This document shows, piece after piece, positions 1 through 5,400 of a DNA stretch of 6,470 bases. The position numbers and the translations under genes were made by a program. A model generated the notes under the pieces. The model did not search any database and was not told where the DNA came from. It was given only the letters and a program-made list of their open reading frames with translations. This DNA comes from Candidatus Krumholzibacteriota bacterium (lineage in GTDB: Bacteria; Krumholzibacteriota; Krumholzibacteriia; Krumholzibacteriales; Krumholzibacteriaceae). The stretch's first letter is position 1. Each line of letters opens with the position of its first letter. The DNA lies in NCBI GenBank assembly GCA_030672805.1, contig DAOVFR010000148.1, positions 1 through 6,470 of the forward strand, written 5' to 3'.

Positions 1-380
1 CCGATGCCCGTCGCGGCTCCCTCGACGGGCAGAACCTGCGAATGGTGGTTATGACTCTCGTGCGCGATGACAAGGCAGTGCCAGTCACCGTTCTCCGCCT
101 CGGCAAACCTGATGATGCCGGCGTCCTCGCCGGGCCCGAGCACTACATTCGGCGCCTCGGTGGGGAAATGCTTTTTTAGAATCGCCGCGCTGCTCTTATA
201 GCTGCAGTGCTCGCTCCACATCGTGTTGAATATCGTGAGCTCGACGATCGTCGGATCCCTGCCGAGGAGATCGACGACACGCCTTGCCTCATCAACGGTG
301 ATATTGAGCCCGTTGCCGGCGAGCATTGCACCGATCTCCGAATCGCTCCGCCCGCTGATCGTGATCGTACCGGTAACCAT
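1..380 (-). CDS. purL: Phosphoribosylformylglycinamidine synthase, PurL (N-terminal 126 codons, truncated by window edge)
   Basis: PurL converts FGAR, glutamine-derived ammonia and ATP to FGAM, the fourth step of purine synthesis, in the cytoplasm. I translated the frame by hand from the ATG at 380. Residues 54-64 read MWSEHCSYKSS, the hallmark N-terminal motif. Residues 80-88 (VLGPGEDAG) and 107-126 (HESHNHHSQ, then PVEGAATGI) match the nucleotide/FGAR-binding region. No PurS-like domain precedes the first motif, so separate PurS and PurQ subunits are expected if this is the small PurL type; the missing C-terminus prevents a firm call. The ATG lies 6 nt after the purB TGA, and an AAGGAAG sequence inside the end of purB can serve as ribosome site, implying translational coupling. 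The residue after ESHNH is His (113), where Pro is nearly invariant. The gene continues beyond position 1. Confidence 0.93.
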   Translation of the reverse strand, partial: MVTGTITISGRSDSEIGAMLAGNGLNITVDEARRVVDLLGRDPTIVELTIFNTMWSEHCSYKSSAAILKKHFPTEAPNVVLGPGEDAGIIRFAEAENGDWHCLVIAHESHNHHSQVLPVEGAATGI

Positions 381-386
381 CTGCCG

Positions 387-1703
387 TCAGCTTCCTTTCG
401 GTCTGCCCCGTTTCGATAACACCCTGTTGAAAATGAACCCCACCTTCTCGAGACAGGCATCGAGGTCGAACACTGTTTCGATCTCTTTTTTGCTGCAGTG
501 TTTCAGCACCGCCGGATCCCTCGCGATCAATTCCCTGAAAACCTTGCCGGACCGTATGCCCTTCATCGCCGCCCTCTGGACGATACGATACGCCTCGTCA
601 CGTGACAGACCCTTATCGACAAGGAGCAGCATGAGGCGCTGCGAGTAGATCAGACCTCCCGTTTCCCCGAGATTACGCATCATTGCCTTCCTGTTCACCC
701 GGAGGTTGCCGATCACCCAGGTGAATTTCTCCAGCATGTAGGCCAGAAGCATCGTGCTGTCCGGGATGATCACGCGCTCGACCGAGGAGTGGCTGATATC
801 CCTTTCGTGCCAAAGGGCAACGTTCTCCATCGCGGCCAGCGAGTTCGCCCGGAGTATCCGCGCCATCCCTGCTATCCGCTCGCAGACTATCGGGTTCCGC
901 TTGTGCGGCATCGCGCTGGACCCCTTCTGTCCCCGCGTGAACGGTTCCTCGGCTTCACCGACTTCCGGTCGCTGCAGTCCCCTGATCTCGGTGGCCATCT
1001 TCTCGATCGACGATCCGATCACCGCGAGCGTGGTAAGGTACGACGCATGCCGGTCACGCTGAATGATCTGCGTCGTGACGGGATCGGTTTTCAGGCCCAG
1101 ACTGCGCATTACGTACCGCTCGACACGGTGATCGATATTGGTCATCGTACCGACGGCGCCCGTGACTTTGCCGACGGAGATCTCCTCGATGGCCCGTTCG
1201 AATCTCAACACGTTCCGGTCCATTTCCGCGTACCAGACGAGGAGCTTCAGACCGAACGTGATCGGTTCCGCATGGATCCCGTGTGTCCTGCCGACCATCG
1301 GTGTCTCCTTGTACCGCACCGCCTGGCGCTTGAGCACCGTCCTGAACTTTTTCAGTTTCTTCAGTATCACCAGCCCCGCGGCCCTCATCTGGCACGCCAG
1401 GGCTGTATCGAGCAGGTCCGAACTCGTCATTCCCATGTGCAGGTACCGGCCGGACGGACCGATCCTTCCGGCCATATCGGTGAGAAACGCGATCACGTCG
1501 TGGCGCGTTTTCCGCTCGATCTTCAACACGCGGGCGATGTTGTAGCCGGCCCGCTTCCGTATCTCCCGGGAGGCCTTCTTCGGGATGAGGCCCGCCCCGG
1601 CCATCCCCTCGCAGTACAGGACCTCGATCTCGAGCCACAGGTCGTACCTGTACTCGTCGGACCAGATATTTGCGATTTCGGGGAGTGAATATCTCGGTAT
1701 CAA
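387..1703 (-). CDS. purB: Adenylosuccinate lyase (PurB)
   Basis: PurB cleaves fumarate from SAICAR and from adenylosuccinate, acting twice in purine synthesis; the family enzyme is a cytosolic homotetramer. The 438 residues match the usual length of about 430. Visible motifs are TRHDV with His68, MTSSDLLDTA (92-101), GRTHGIHAEP with the catalytic His141, and the fumarase/aspartase signature SSAMPHKRNP (262-271), whose Ser is the catalytic acid/base on a mobile loop. WHERDISHSSVER (298-310) is also typical. The start is a TTG at 1703-1701: no ATG or GTG fits better, and TAAGGAGGT ends 6 nt upstream. The gene follows the protease gene by 38 nt and ends 6 nt before purL, so it is very likely in an operon with purL. 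It is intact, with nothing odd except the TTG start. Confidence 0.97.
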   Translation of the reverse strand: MIPRYSLPEIANIWSDEYRYDLWLEIEVLYCEGMAGAGLIPKKASREIRKRAGYNIARVLKIERKTRHDVIAFLTDMAGRIGPSGRYLHMGMTSSDLLDTALACQMRAAGLVILKKLKKFRTVLKRQAVRYKETPMVGRTHGIHAEPITFGLKLLVWYAEMDRNVLRFERAIEEISVGKVTGAVGTMTNIDHRVERYVMRSLGLKTDPVTTQIIQRDRHASYLTTLAVIGSSIEKMATEIRGLQRPEVGEAEEPFTRGQKGSSAMPHKRNPIVCERIAGMARILRANSLAAMENVALWHERDISHSSVERVIIPDSTMLLAYMLEKFTWVIGNLRVNRKAMMRNLGETGGLIYSQRLMLLLVDKGLSRDEAYRIVQRAAMKGIRSGKVFRELIARDPAVLKHCSKKEIETVFDLDACLEKVGFIFNRVLSKRGRPKGS

Positions 1704-1709
1704 CCCGTT

Positions 1710-1718
1710 ACCTCCTTA
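1710..1718 (-). promoter_or_regulatory. Ribosome binding site deciding the TTG start of purB
   Basis: Read on the minus strand, TAAGGAGGT occupies 1718-1710 and is followed by a 6-nt spacer and TTG at 1703-1701. This near-perfect anti-16S match fixes the rare TTG as the purB start. A strong site with a weak start codon probably sets moderate initiation. Confidence 0.85.
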
Positions 1719-1741
1719 CCCGTAAACGTCAGACCGCCGCG

Positions 1742-2941
1742 CTACGTCCGTCTCTGGCGCTCGGAGAGCTTCAGCATGATCGTCTGCATTGCGTCACCCC
1801 GCCGGATGACGACACTCAGAACATCGCCGACCCGGAGCCCGAAGATCGCGCGGTTGGCCTGTGCAATGGTGCTTATTGTCTGTCCGTTGACTTCCACTAT
1901 CACGTCCCCCACCTCGATACCCGCACTCATGGCGGGACTATCCTTGCCGAGCTGCTCGACAAGCAGGCCGGATTCGACCGGAAGGTCCAGCGCGCCGGCC
2001 ACTTGCGGGGTAAGTTCGCGGACCGTGAGACCCGTATAGATGCCACGCACGCGCCCGTAGTTCACGATCTCGTCATAGACCATCTTTACAGTATTGACAG
2101 GAATGGCGAAGCTGATCCCGAGATTGCTGCCGTCACGACCGGAAAAGATAAAGGTATTGATGCCGATCACCTCGCCGCTGCTCGATACGAGGGGGCCCCC
2201 GCTGTTGCCGGGATTGATCGCGGCATCCGTCTGGATCATGTTCTTGAACACAGCGCTCGATTCGGTGCTCGACTTCACGTCACGGTTCAGAGCGCTCACG
2301 ACACCGACCGTCACGGTCGGCTGCGTGTCGTTCAGCATGTAGCCGAACGGGCTGCCGATGGCGATAACCCATTCGCCGATCCTGAGCACGTCCGAATCGC
2401 CGAGCGGGGCATAGGGAATGTTCCTCGCCTCGATCCTGAGCAGTGCCAGGTCAAACTCGATGGCAAACCCGATGAGCGCCGCCGCCGCCTCGGAACCGTC
2501 ATTCAGCGTCACGTATATCTCTTCAGCATCGCGGATCACGTGCTCGTTCGTGATGATGTACCCGTTCGGATTGACAATGAGCCCCGATCCGTACGATGCG
2601 AACTGCTCCGTGTAAGACCGGGGCGGCCGTACCTGCGGGAAGAACCTCCTGAAGAAGTCATAACCGAATCCAGGGTACGGCAGTACCTCTTCGGTCCTGA
2701 GGGCGGTAATCGAGACCACGGCCGGGCTGATGCTCCTCGTCGCCGCGACGATCGCACCGCTCCGCTCCTGCCCGATCTGCTCGGTGATTCCACCACTCAT
2801 CGAGGAGGGCAGTCGGGCGCCGGTGCCGGCCGCTTTTCTGAACAGGTAGATCGATGTAACGGACAGGGCGATCGAAAGCCCGAACAGGATTCCGAGGAGA
2901 TACGGAAAAGACTTCTCCCATTTCGTTTCAAACGGCCTCAC
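1742..2941 (-). CDS. htrA: HtrA/DegS-type membrane-anchored serine protease with one PDZ domain
   Basis: This is a trypsin-like envelope quality-control protease. Its 399 residues show, in order: one hydrophobic segment (about 13-34, an N-terminal anchor or uncleaved signal), a linker, the protease domain (about 60-295) and one PDZ domain (about 302-395, including GLLVEQLGKDSPAMSAGIEVGD). The catalytic triad is His134 (TNEHV), Asp164 (EFDLALL) and Ser247 (NPGNSGGPL), so it should be active. One membrane segment plus one PDZ is the DegS layout; the aromatic/basic stretch before the protease (GYDFFRRFFPQVRPPR) resembles the LA-loop region of HtrA proteins. The start is GTG at 2941, supported by GAGGTG at 2954-2949. 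It sits 96 nt after tal and 38 nt before purB. No sigma or anti-sigma partner is visible, so a DegS-like signalling role is not shown; general HtrA protease is the safe call. Confidence 0.94.
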   Translation of the reverse strand: MRPFETKWEKSFPYLLGILFGLSIALSVTSIYLFRKAAGTGARLPSSMSGGITEQIGQERSGAIVAATRSISPAVVSITALRTEEVLPYPGFGYDFFRRFFPQVRPPRSYTEQFASYGSGLIVNPNGYIITNEHVIRDAEEIYVTLNDGSEAAAALIGFAIEFDLALLRIEARNIPYAPLGDSDVLRIGEWVIAIGSPFGYMLNDTQPTVTVGVVSALNRDVKSSTESSAVFKNMIQTDAAINPGNSGGPLVSSSGEVIGINTFIFSGRDGSNLGISFAIPVNTVKMVYDEIVNYGRVRGIYTGLTVRELTPQVAGALDLPVESGLLVEQLGKDSPAMSAGIEVGDVIVEVNGQTISTIAQANRAIFGLRVGDVLSVVIRRGDAMQTIMLKLSERQRRT

Positions 2942-2948
2942 TGTGGTT

Positions 2949-2954
2949 CACCTC
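2949..2954 (-). promoter_or_regulatory. Ribosome binding site for the GTG start of htrA
   Basis: GAGGTG on the minus strand lies 7 nt before the GTG at 2941-2939. The ATG further upstream (at about 2970) runs into a TGA within seven codons, so the GTG is the only sensible start. Confidence 0.7.
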
Positions 2955-3037
2955 GCCTGGCACCGCATGTTCCCGGTACTGGAGCCATTCTCAAGAAACG
3001 ATATCTCTTGTATGCGGAACGGCACGTTCGCAGGATG

Positions 3038-3691
3038 TTACTTCTTCTGGACTTTATCCCAATCCTCCAGGAACCGCTCGACCCCGACGTCGGTCAGCGG
3101 ATGCCTTATCAGTTTCTCGATCACGTTGAACGGGATCGTGCAGACATCCGCGCCGATAAGCGCCGCTTCGTACACGTGCTGGGCATGCCGGACACTCGAA
3201 ACTATGATCTGCGTGGCAAAAGAATAGTTATTGTAAACCGCCATGATCTCCCTGACGACCTCCATCCCGGGACTGCCGACATCGTCTATCCTCCCGACGA
3301 AGGGGCTCACGAAGGTGGCTCCCGCCTTTGCGACAAGGATGGCCTGGTTCAGGGAAAAGCAGAGGGTGGCGTTCGTGTCGATGCCTTCTTTCTTGAACAT
3401 CCCGATCGCCTTGACCCCCTCGCGGATGCACGGGACCTTGATGATGATGTTATCCGCGATCTTGCAGAGCTCCTTGCCCTCCCTGACCATTCCCTCCGCA
3501 TCGAGAGCGACGACCTCGGCGCTGACGGGTCCGGGAACGATGGAGCAGATCTCCTTCAGGATATCGCTGAAGGATCCCTTTCCCTTTTCCCTGGACATAA
3601 GGGTCGGATTCGTGGTCGCTCCGTCAAGGATGCCGAGCGTGGCGGCTTCCCTGATCTCCTCGATGTTCGCCGTGTCGATGAAGAACTTCAT
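3038..3691 (-). CDS. tal: Small transaldolase (TalC/FSA family)
   Basis: This cytosolic class I aldolase transfers dihydroxyacetone units between sugar phosphates in the non-oxidative pentose phosphate pathway. At 217 residues it has the length of the compact transaldolase/fructose-6-phosphate aldolase family. It begins MKFFIDTANIEEIREAA and has ATTNPTL (25-31), the Schiff-base lysine K85 in IIIKVP, TLCFSLNQA (109-117) and SPFVGRIDD (129-137). Residue 131 is Phe: family knowledge links Phe here with transaldolase and Tyr with fructose-6-phosphate aldolase, so transaldolase is the better call. The ATG at 3691 follows AGGAGG (3701-3696). A longer frame from 3766 would begin inside the promoter and is not used. 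It is the first gene of the tal-htrA-purB-purL cluster and may supply ribose-5-phosphate for PRPP; that link is inferred. Confidence 0.95.
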   Translation of the reverse strand: MKFFIDTANIEEIREAATLGILDGATTNPTLMSREKGKGSFSDILKEICSIVPGPVSAEVVALDAEGMVREGKELCKIADNIIIKVPCIREGVKAIGMFKKEGIDTNATLCFSLNQAILVAKAGATFVSPFVGRIDDVGSPGMEVVREIMAVYNNYSFATQIIVSSVRHAQHVYEAALIGADVCTIPFNVIEKLIRHPLTDVGVERFLEDWDKVQKK

Positions 3692-3749
3692 GATTCCTCC
3701 TGTCGTCTTCCAATCGCTCAAAAATCCATGATATCGAAAATAAAGAGAG

Positions 3750-3778
3750 ATTATACATACATACAATCCGGCTCACAA
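3750..3778 (-). promoter_or_regulatory. Sigma-70-type promoter of the tal-htrA-purB-purL cluster
   Basis: On the minus strand, TTGTGA (3778-3773) and a perfect TATAAT (3755-3750) are separated by exactly 17 nt. Transcription would start near 3743 and leave a leader of about 50 nt before the tal ATG. The surrounding DNA is markedly AT-rich compared with the genes. No other equally good promoter was seen upstream of htrA, purB or purL, which supports a single transcript. Confidence 0.75.
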
Positions 3779-3798
3779 CCGATTTAAATATTGATACA

Positions 3799-3810
3799 AC
3801 AGGCGCCTGT
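3799..3810. repeat. 12-bp perfect palindrome upstream of the tal promoter
   Basis: ACAGGCGCCTGT is perfectly self-complementary. Its centre is 26 bp upstream of the -35 box, near -62 from the inferred start, a place where activators often bind. It is too short and loop-less to be a good terminator, although it lies after truA. An operator role is only a suggestion. Confidence 0.35.
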
Positions 3811-3867
3811 CCGGAGTTCCATGTCCGGCGGATCGCGAGACAGGTCACGCAGAGGGCTAATAAATTG

Positions 3868-4590
3868 TCAATAAGTAACTTCCATGAGATAGAGGGCATA
3901 TGGCGGCAGCATCGGTCCCGCCATGCTCCTTTCGCGGGCCTCGAGAATCCCGTTCATATCGAGAGTTACTCCCCGTCCGGCTTCCAGGATCGTGCCGGCA
4001 ATTACCCGCATCATGTGGTAGAGGAAATGGTCCGCCTGGACCGTAAGGCTTAGCAGCGGACCGGAGTCGGTGATTTCCGCACCTATCACCCTGCACCGCT
4101 TCGACATGCACACGTCGGCGGCCGAGGTGAACGACGTGAAATCCTTCTCACCGATCAGCTTGCTAAGCTCCACCCTCATTGCCCGAAGGTCAAGATCGCC
4201 GTCGACGTAGTAGAAATACTTTCGCCACAGGGCGGTGCGCCGGCGGATGAAGACGTACCGGTACGTTCTGCTTCTCGCATCGAAGCGGGCGTTGAAACGC
4301 GCGTGCGCCTCCTCGGCGTGCCTGACCCAGATGTCCCGGGGAAGTTTCGCATTGAGCGCCCTTTTTACGACGTCAAGCGCCAGGTCCGTCTCGAGCCCCG
4401 CGCTCGCCACCTGGCCGGCGGCATGCACGCCGGCGTCGGTCCTGCCGGCGCCGACAAGCTTCACCGGCCCGTGCGACAGCTCGCTCAGTGCGCGGAGAAT
4501 CTCTCCCTGGACGGTCCGCATGTCCGGCTGTACCTGCCAGCCGTGGAAATCGGAGCCGTCATACTCGATCGTGAGTCTGAAGTTCCTCAT
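3868..4590 (-). CDS. truA: tRNA pseudouridine(38-40) synthase TruA
   Basis: TruA isomerises uridines 38-40 in the anticodon arm of many tRNAs to pseudouridine, as a cytoplasmic homodimer. The 240 residues fit the family (about 240-270). They begin MRNFRLTIEYDGSDFHGWQ, and GAGRTDAGVHA (48-58) carries the catalytic Asp52. SRTYRYVF (107-114) contains the conserved active-site Tyr110, and FLYHMMRVIAGT (189-200) is the typical C-terminal motif. The start is ATG at 4590; a GTG one codon upstream (4593) is slightly better spaced from the AGGAGTGAGG ribosome site and cannot be excluded. The frame stays open far upstream, but that part overlaps the lipoprotein gene and has no TruA similarity. The start lies 13 nt after the lipoprotein stop, so coupling is likely. 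The start region is part of a 33-bp tandem duplication. Confidence 0.96.
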   Translation of the reverse strand: MRNFRLTIEYDGSDFHGWQVQPDMRTVQGEILRALSELSHGPVKLVGAGRTDAGVHAAGQVASAGLETDLALDVVKRALNAKLPRDIWVRHAEEAHARFNARFDARSRTYRYVFIRRRTALWRKYFYYVDGDLDLRAMRVELSKLIGEKDFTSFTSAADVCMSKRCRVIGAEITDSGPLLSLTVQADHFLYHMMRVIAGTILEAGRGVTLDMNGILEARERSMAGPMLPPYALYLMEVTY

Positions 4591-4642
4591 CACCGGACAA
4601 TCCTCACTCCTGAAGTTCCCCATCACCGTAAAATCCCTGCTG
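4577..4642. repeat. Diverged 33-bp tandem duplication at the lipoprotein-truA junction
   Basis: Two adjacent 33-bp units (4577-4609 and 4610-4642) share 26 of 33 bases. The first 19 differ at one position: CTGAAGTTCCTCATCACCG against CTGAAGTTCCCCATCACCG. Unit one holds the truA ATG and ribosome site; unit two encodes the last residues of the lipoprotein. In the truA frame the result is VMGNFR then VMRNFR, eleven codons apart. Confidence 0.85.
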
Positions 4643-5098
4643 ATCACCTGGCGGGCCATCGATGCCCGAATCGAAGACCCACTTCCAACTCCCGTCTTGC
4701 CGACGCTTCCAGATGGAGACGTAGTACCCGTACGCCTTCTGCCCGGCTCCAAGCGAATCCGTAACGGTGAAGACCCATTTACCAAGCGTGTATCCGAGAT
4801 CGCCTGAGCCGGCAACCCCGGCGAGGAACGGCTCCCATTCCAGCGCGCCGCCTCCCCCCTTCGAGAGCAGTTCCCGGATAGCTTCCCGCCCCTTGAACGG
4901 ATGGGCTCCATCGCGGTACATAACGGCATCGTCGTCCATGTAGCGGTCGAAGGCGGCATACCGGCCCTTCTCGATAGAAAGCGCGGAAAATTCCCTGTCC
5001 GTCTGCATCAATTGTTCCTTTTCCCGCTCGTTGTCCACACGTGCCGCACAACCCATGGTCATGATTACCATGATGATCCCGATGAAAATCTGTTTCAT
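4604..5098 (-). CDS. Putative lipoprotein with DUF4440/SnoaL-like (NTF2-fold) domain
   Basis: The function is unknown. The 164-residue product starts MKQIFIGIIMVIMTMGCAA, a short hydrophobic signal with a probable lipidation Cys17. The lipobox is imperfect because Thr stands at -3 where Leu is usual. Residues about 25-147 resemble DUF4440/SnoaL-like proteins: a first helix (LMQTDREFSALSIEKG), DDDAVMYRDG (55-64), PFKGREAIRELLS (67-79), a Gly run, then strands ending YYVSIWKRRQDGSWKWVFDSG (125-145), the typical C-terminal hairpin. The fold is a small cone that may bind a ligand or act as an enzyme; no catalytic residues can be assigned. The ATG at 5098 is preceded by GGGAGG with good spacing. 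The last residues (GFYGDGELQE) lie in a tandem duplication of the truA start, so this tail is probably a late addition. It shares a promoter with truA. Confidence 0.85.
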   Translation of the reverse strand: MKQIFIGIIMVIMTMGCAARVDNEREKEQLMQTDREFSALSIEKGRYAAFDRYMDDDAVMYRDGAHPFKGREAIRELLSKGGGGALEWEPFLAGVAGSGDLGYTLGKWVFTVTDSLGAGQKAYGYYVSIWKRRQDGSWKWVFDSGIDGPPGDQQGFYGDGELQE

Positions 5099-5177
5099 AT
5101 CGGCCCCTCCCTTTCATTCACCACAACGCGACTCGAAAAACACGCATCTCGTAACATGCCGCGTCGAATCACGCTTC

Positions 5178-5206
5178 AGGATAGGCAAAACACCCGGCGA
5201 TTTCAA
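5178..5206 (-). promoter_or_regulatory. Probable sigma-70 promoter of the lipoprotein-truA operon
   Basis: On the minus strand, TTGAAA (5206-5201) and TATCCT (5183-5178) are 17 nt apart, matching the consensus at 5/6 and 4/6. Transcription would start near 5171, with a leader of about 72 nt before the ATG at 5098. It lies just after the terminator of the upstream gene, as expected for a separate unit. Confidence 0.6.
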
Positions 5207-5219
5207 ATCCTTTGCCTAT
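5181..5219. repeat. 9-bp inverted repeat bracketing the lipoprotein-truA promoter
   Basis: ATAGGCAAA (5181-5189) and TTTGCCTAT (5211-5219) are perfect inverted copies separated by 21 bp, with centres 30 bp apart (about three helical turns). One arm overlaps the -10 box and the other lies just upstream of the -35 box. This placement suits an operator for a dimeric regulator. No U-tract follows on either strand, so a terminator is unlikely. Confidence 0.5.
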
Positions 5220-5227
5220 TTAGCGGG

Positions 5228-5267
5228 AAATAAAGGGGCGGCCGGCGCCGCGATGGCACCCGCCGCC
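5228..5267 (-). terminator. Rho-independent terminator of the Cys-rich protein gene
   Basis: On the minus strand GGCGGC-G-GGTGCC, loop ATCGC, GGCGCC-G-GCCGCC forms two 6-bp helices (one G-U pair) separated by a single G/G mismatch (5267-5237). CC then TTTATTT follow. It lies 28 nt after the TAG that ends the extended frame and about 130 nt after the TGA, so the transcript includes the whole 33-codon extension. Confidence 0.7.
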
Positions 5268-5295
5268 TCGAAGACTCAACAATACCGCGGCATGA

Positions 5296-5400
5296 CTACA
5301 ATGATCGAGCCTGCCTGAGCCGGAGCATAACAACAGACACCAGGATCAGCATGAACACCAAGAGTGCCAGACCTGGCACTCCAAAAATTGGAACGCATCA
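5296..5400 (-). other. In-frame continuation after TGA: anchor or sorting tail (readthrough, Sec, or broken C-terminus)
   Basis: The TGA at 5400-5398 is followed in the same frame by 33 sense codons and TAG (5298-5296). The product begins CVPIFGVPGLALL, continues as an unbroken hydrophobic span (LALLVFMLILVSVVML, about 16 residues from tail position 10), and ends RLRQAR then SL. A Val/Ile-Pro motif, a Gly-rich turn, one membrane span and a basic end is the layout of IPTL/VPxx-type C-terminal tails on secreted bacterial proteins. Such a protein would make sense with the tail and lacks a natural end without it. With the tail the protein has 316 residues. The other frames here give nothing sensible. 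Whether the TGA is read through, decoded as selenocysteine, a mutation or an error cannot be told from sequence alone. Confidence 0.6.
5362..5381 (-). promoter_or_regulatory. Perfect palindrome forming a SECIS-like hairpin after the TGA
   Basis: On the minus strand GAGTGCCAG-GT-CTGGCACTC is a perfect inverted repeat. In RNA it gives 8 base pairs closed by a GGUC tetraloop. It begins 16 nt after the TGA and its loop begins 24 nt after it. Bacterial SECIS elements place a hairpin with a G in the first loop positions in roughly this window, and as I recall the E. coli fdhF element also has CAGGUCUG at its tip. Unlike fdhF, no bulged U interrupts the stem. No U-tract follows, so it is not a terminator. 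It may also be chance codon use for GVPGLAL. Confidence 0.4.

Noticed and set aside
789..1688. A 299-codon plus-strand frame opposite purB
   Set aside because: Same explanation; purB itself is complete with all motifs.
3692..3766. A 25-residue N-terminal extension of transaldolase from an ATG at 3766
   Set aside because: It would start inside the promoter, and MKFFIDTAN with AGGAGG before it is the standard start.
1670..3787. A 705-codon open frame on the plus strand opposite tal and htrA
   Set aside because: It is antisense to two genes with clear families and catalytic residues; its sequence is Arg/Asp/His-rich with no domain. It is a by-product of GC-rich codon use.
3868..4959. A 363-codon TruA form starting at 4959
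   Set aside because: The extra 123 residues overlap the lipoprotein gene in another frame, are Ser/Arg/Gly-rich and bear no TruA similarity; MRNFRLTIEYDG is the usual N-terminus.
5362..5381. The palindrome after the TGA as an intrinsic terminator
   Set aside because: No run of T follows on either strand, and a better terminator lies at 5228-5267.
5276..5398. A separate small ORF starting at the ATG overlapping the TGA (5398-5396)
   Set aside because: Its frame gives no recognisable sequence (MRSNFWSARSG...), while the parent frame gives a clear membrane tail.
5398..5400. Genome-wide reassignment of TGA to an amino acid
   Set aside because: TGA ends purB 6 nt before purL, the lipoprotein 13 nt before truA, and truA itself, all at expected protein ends.
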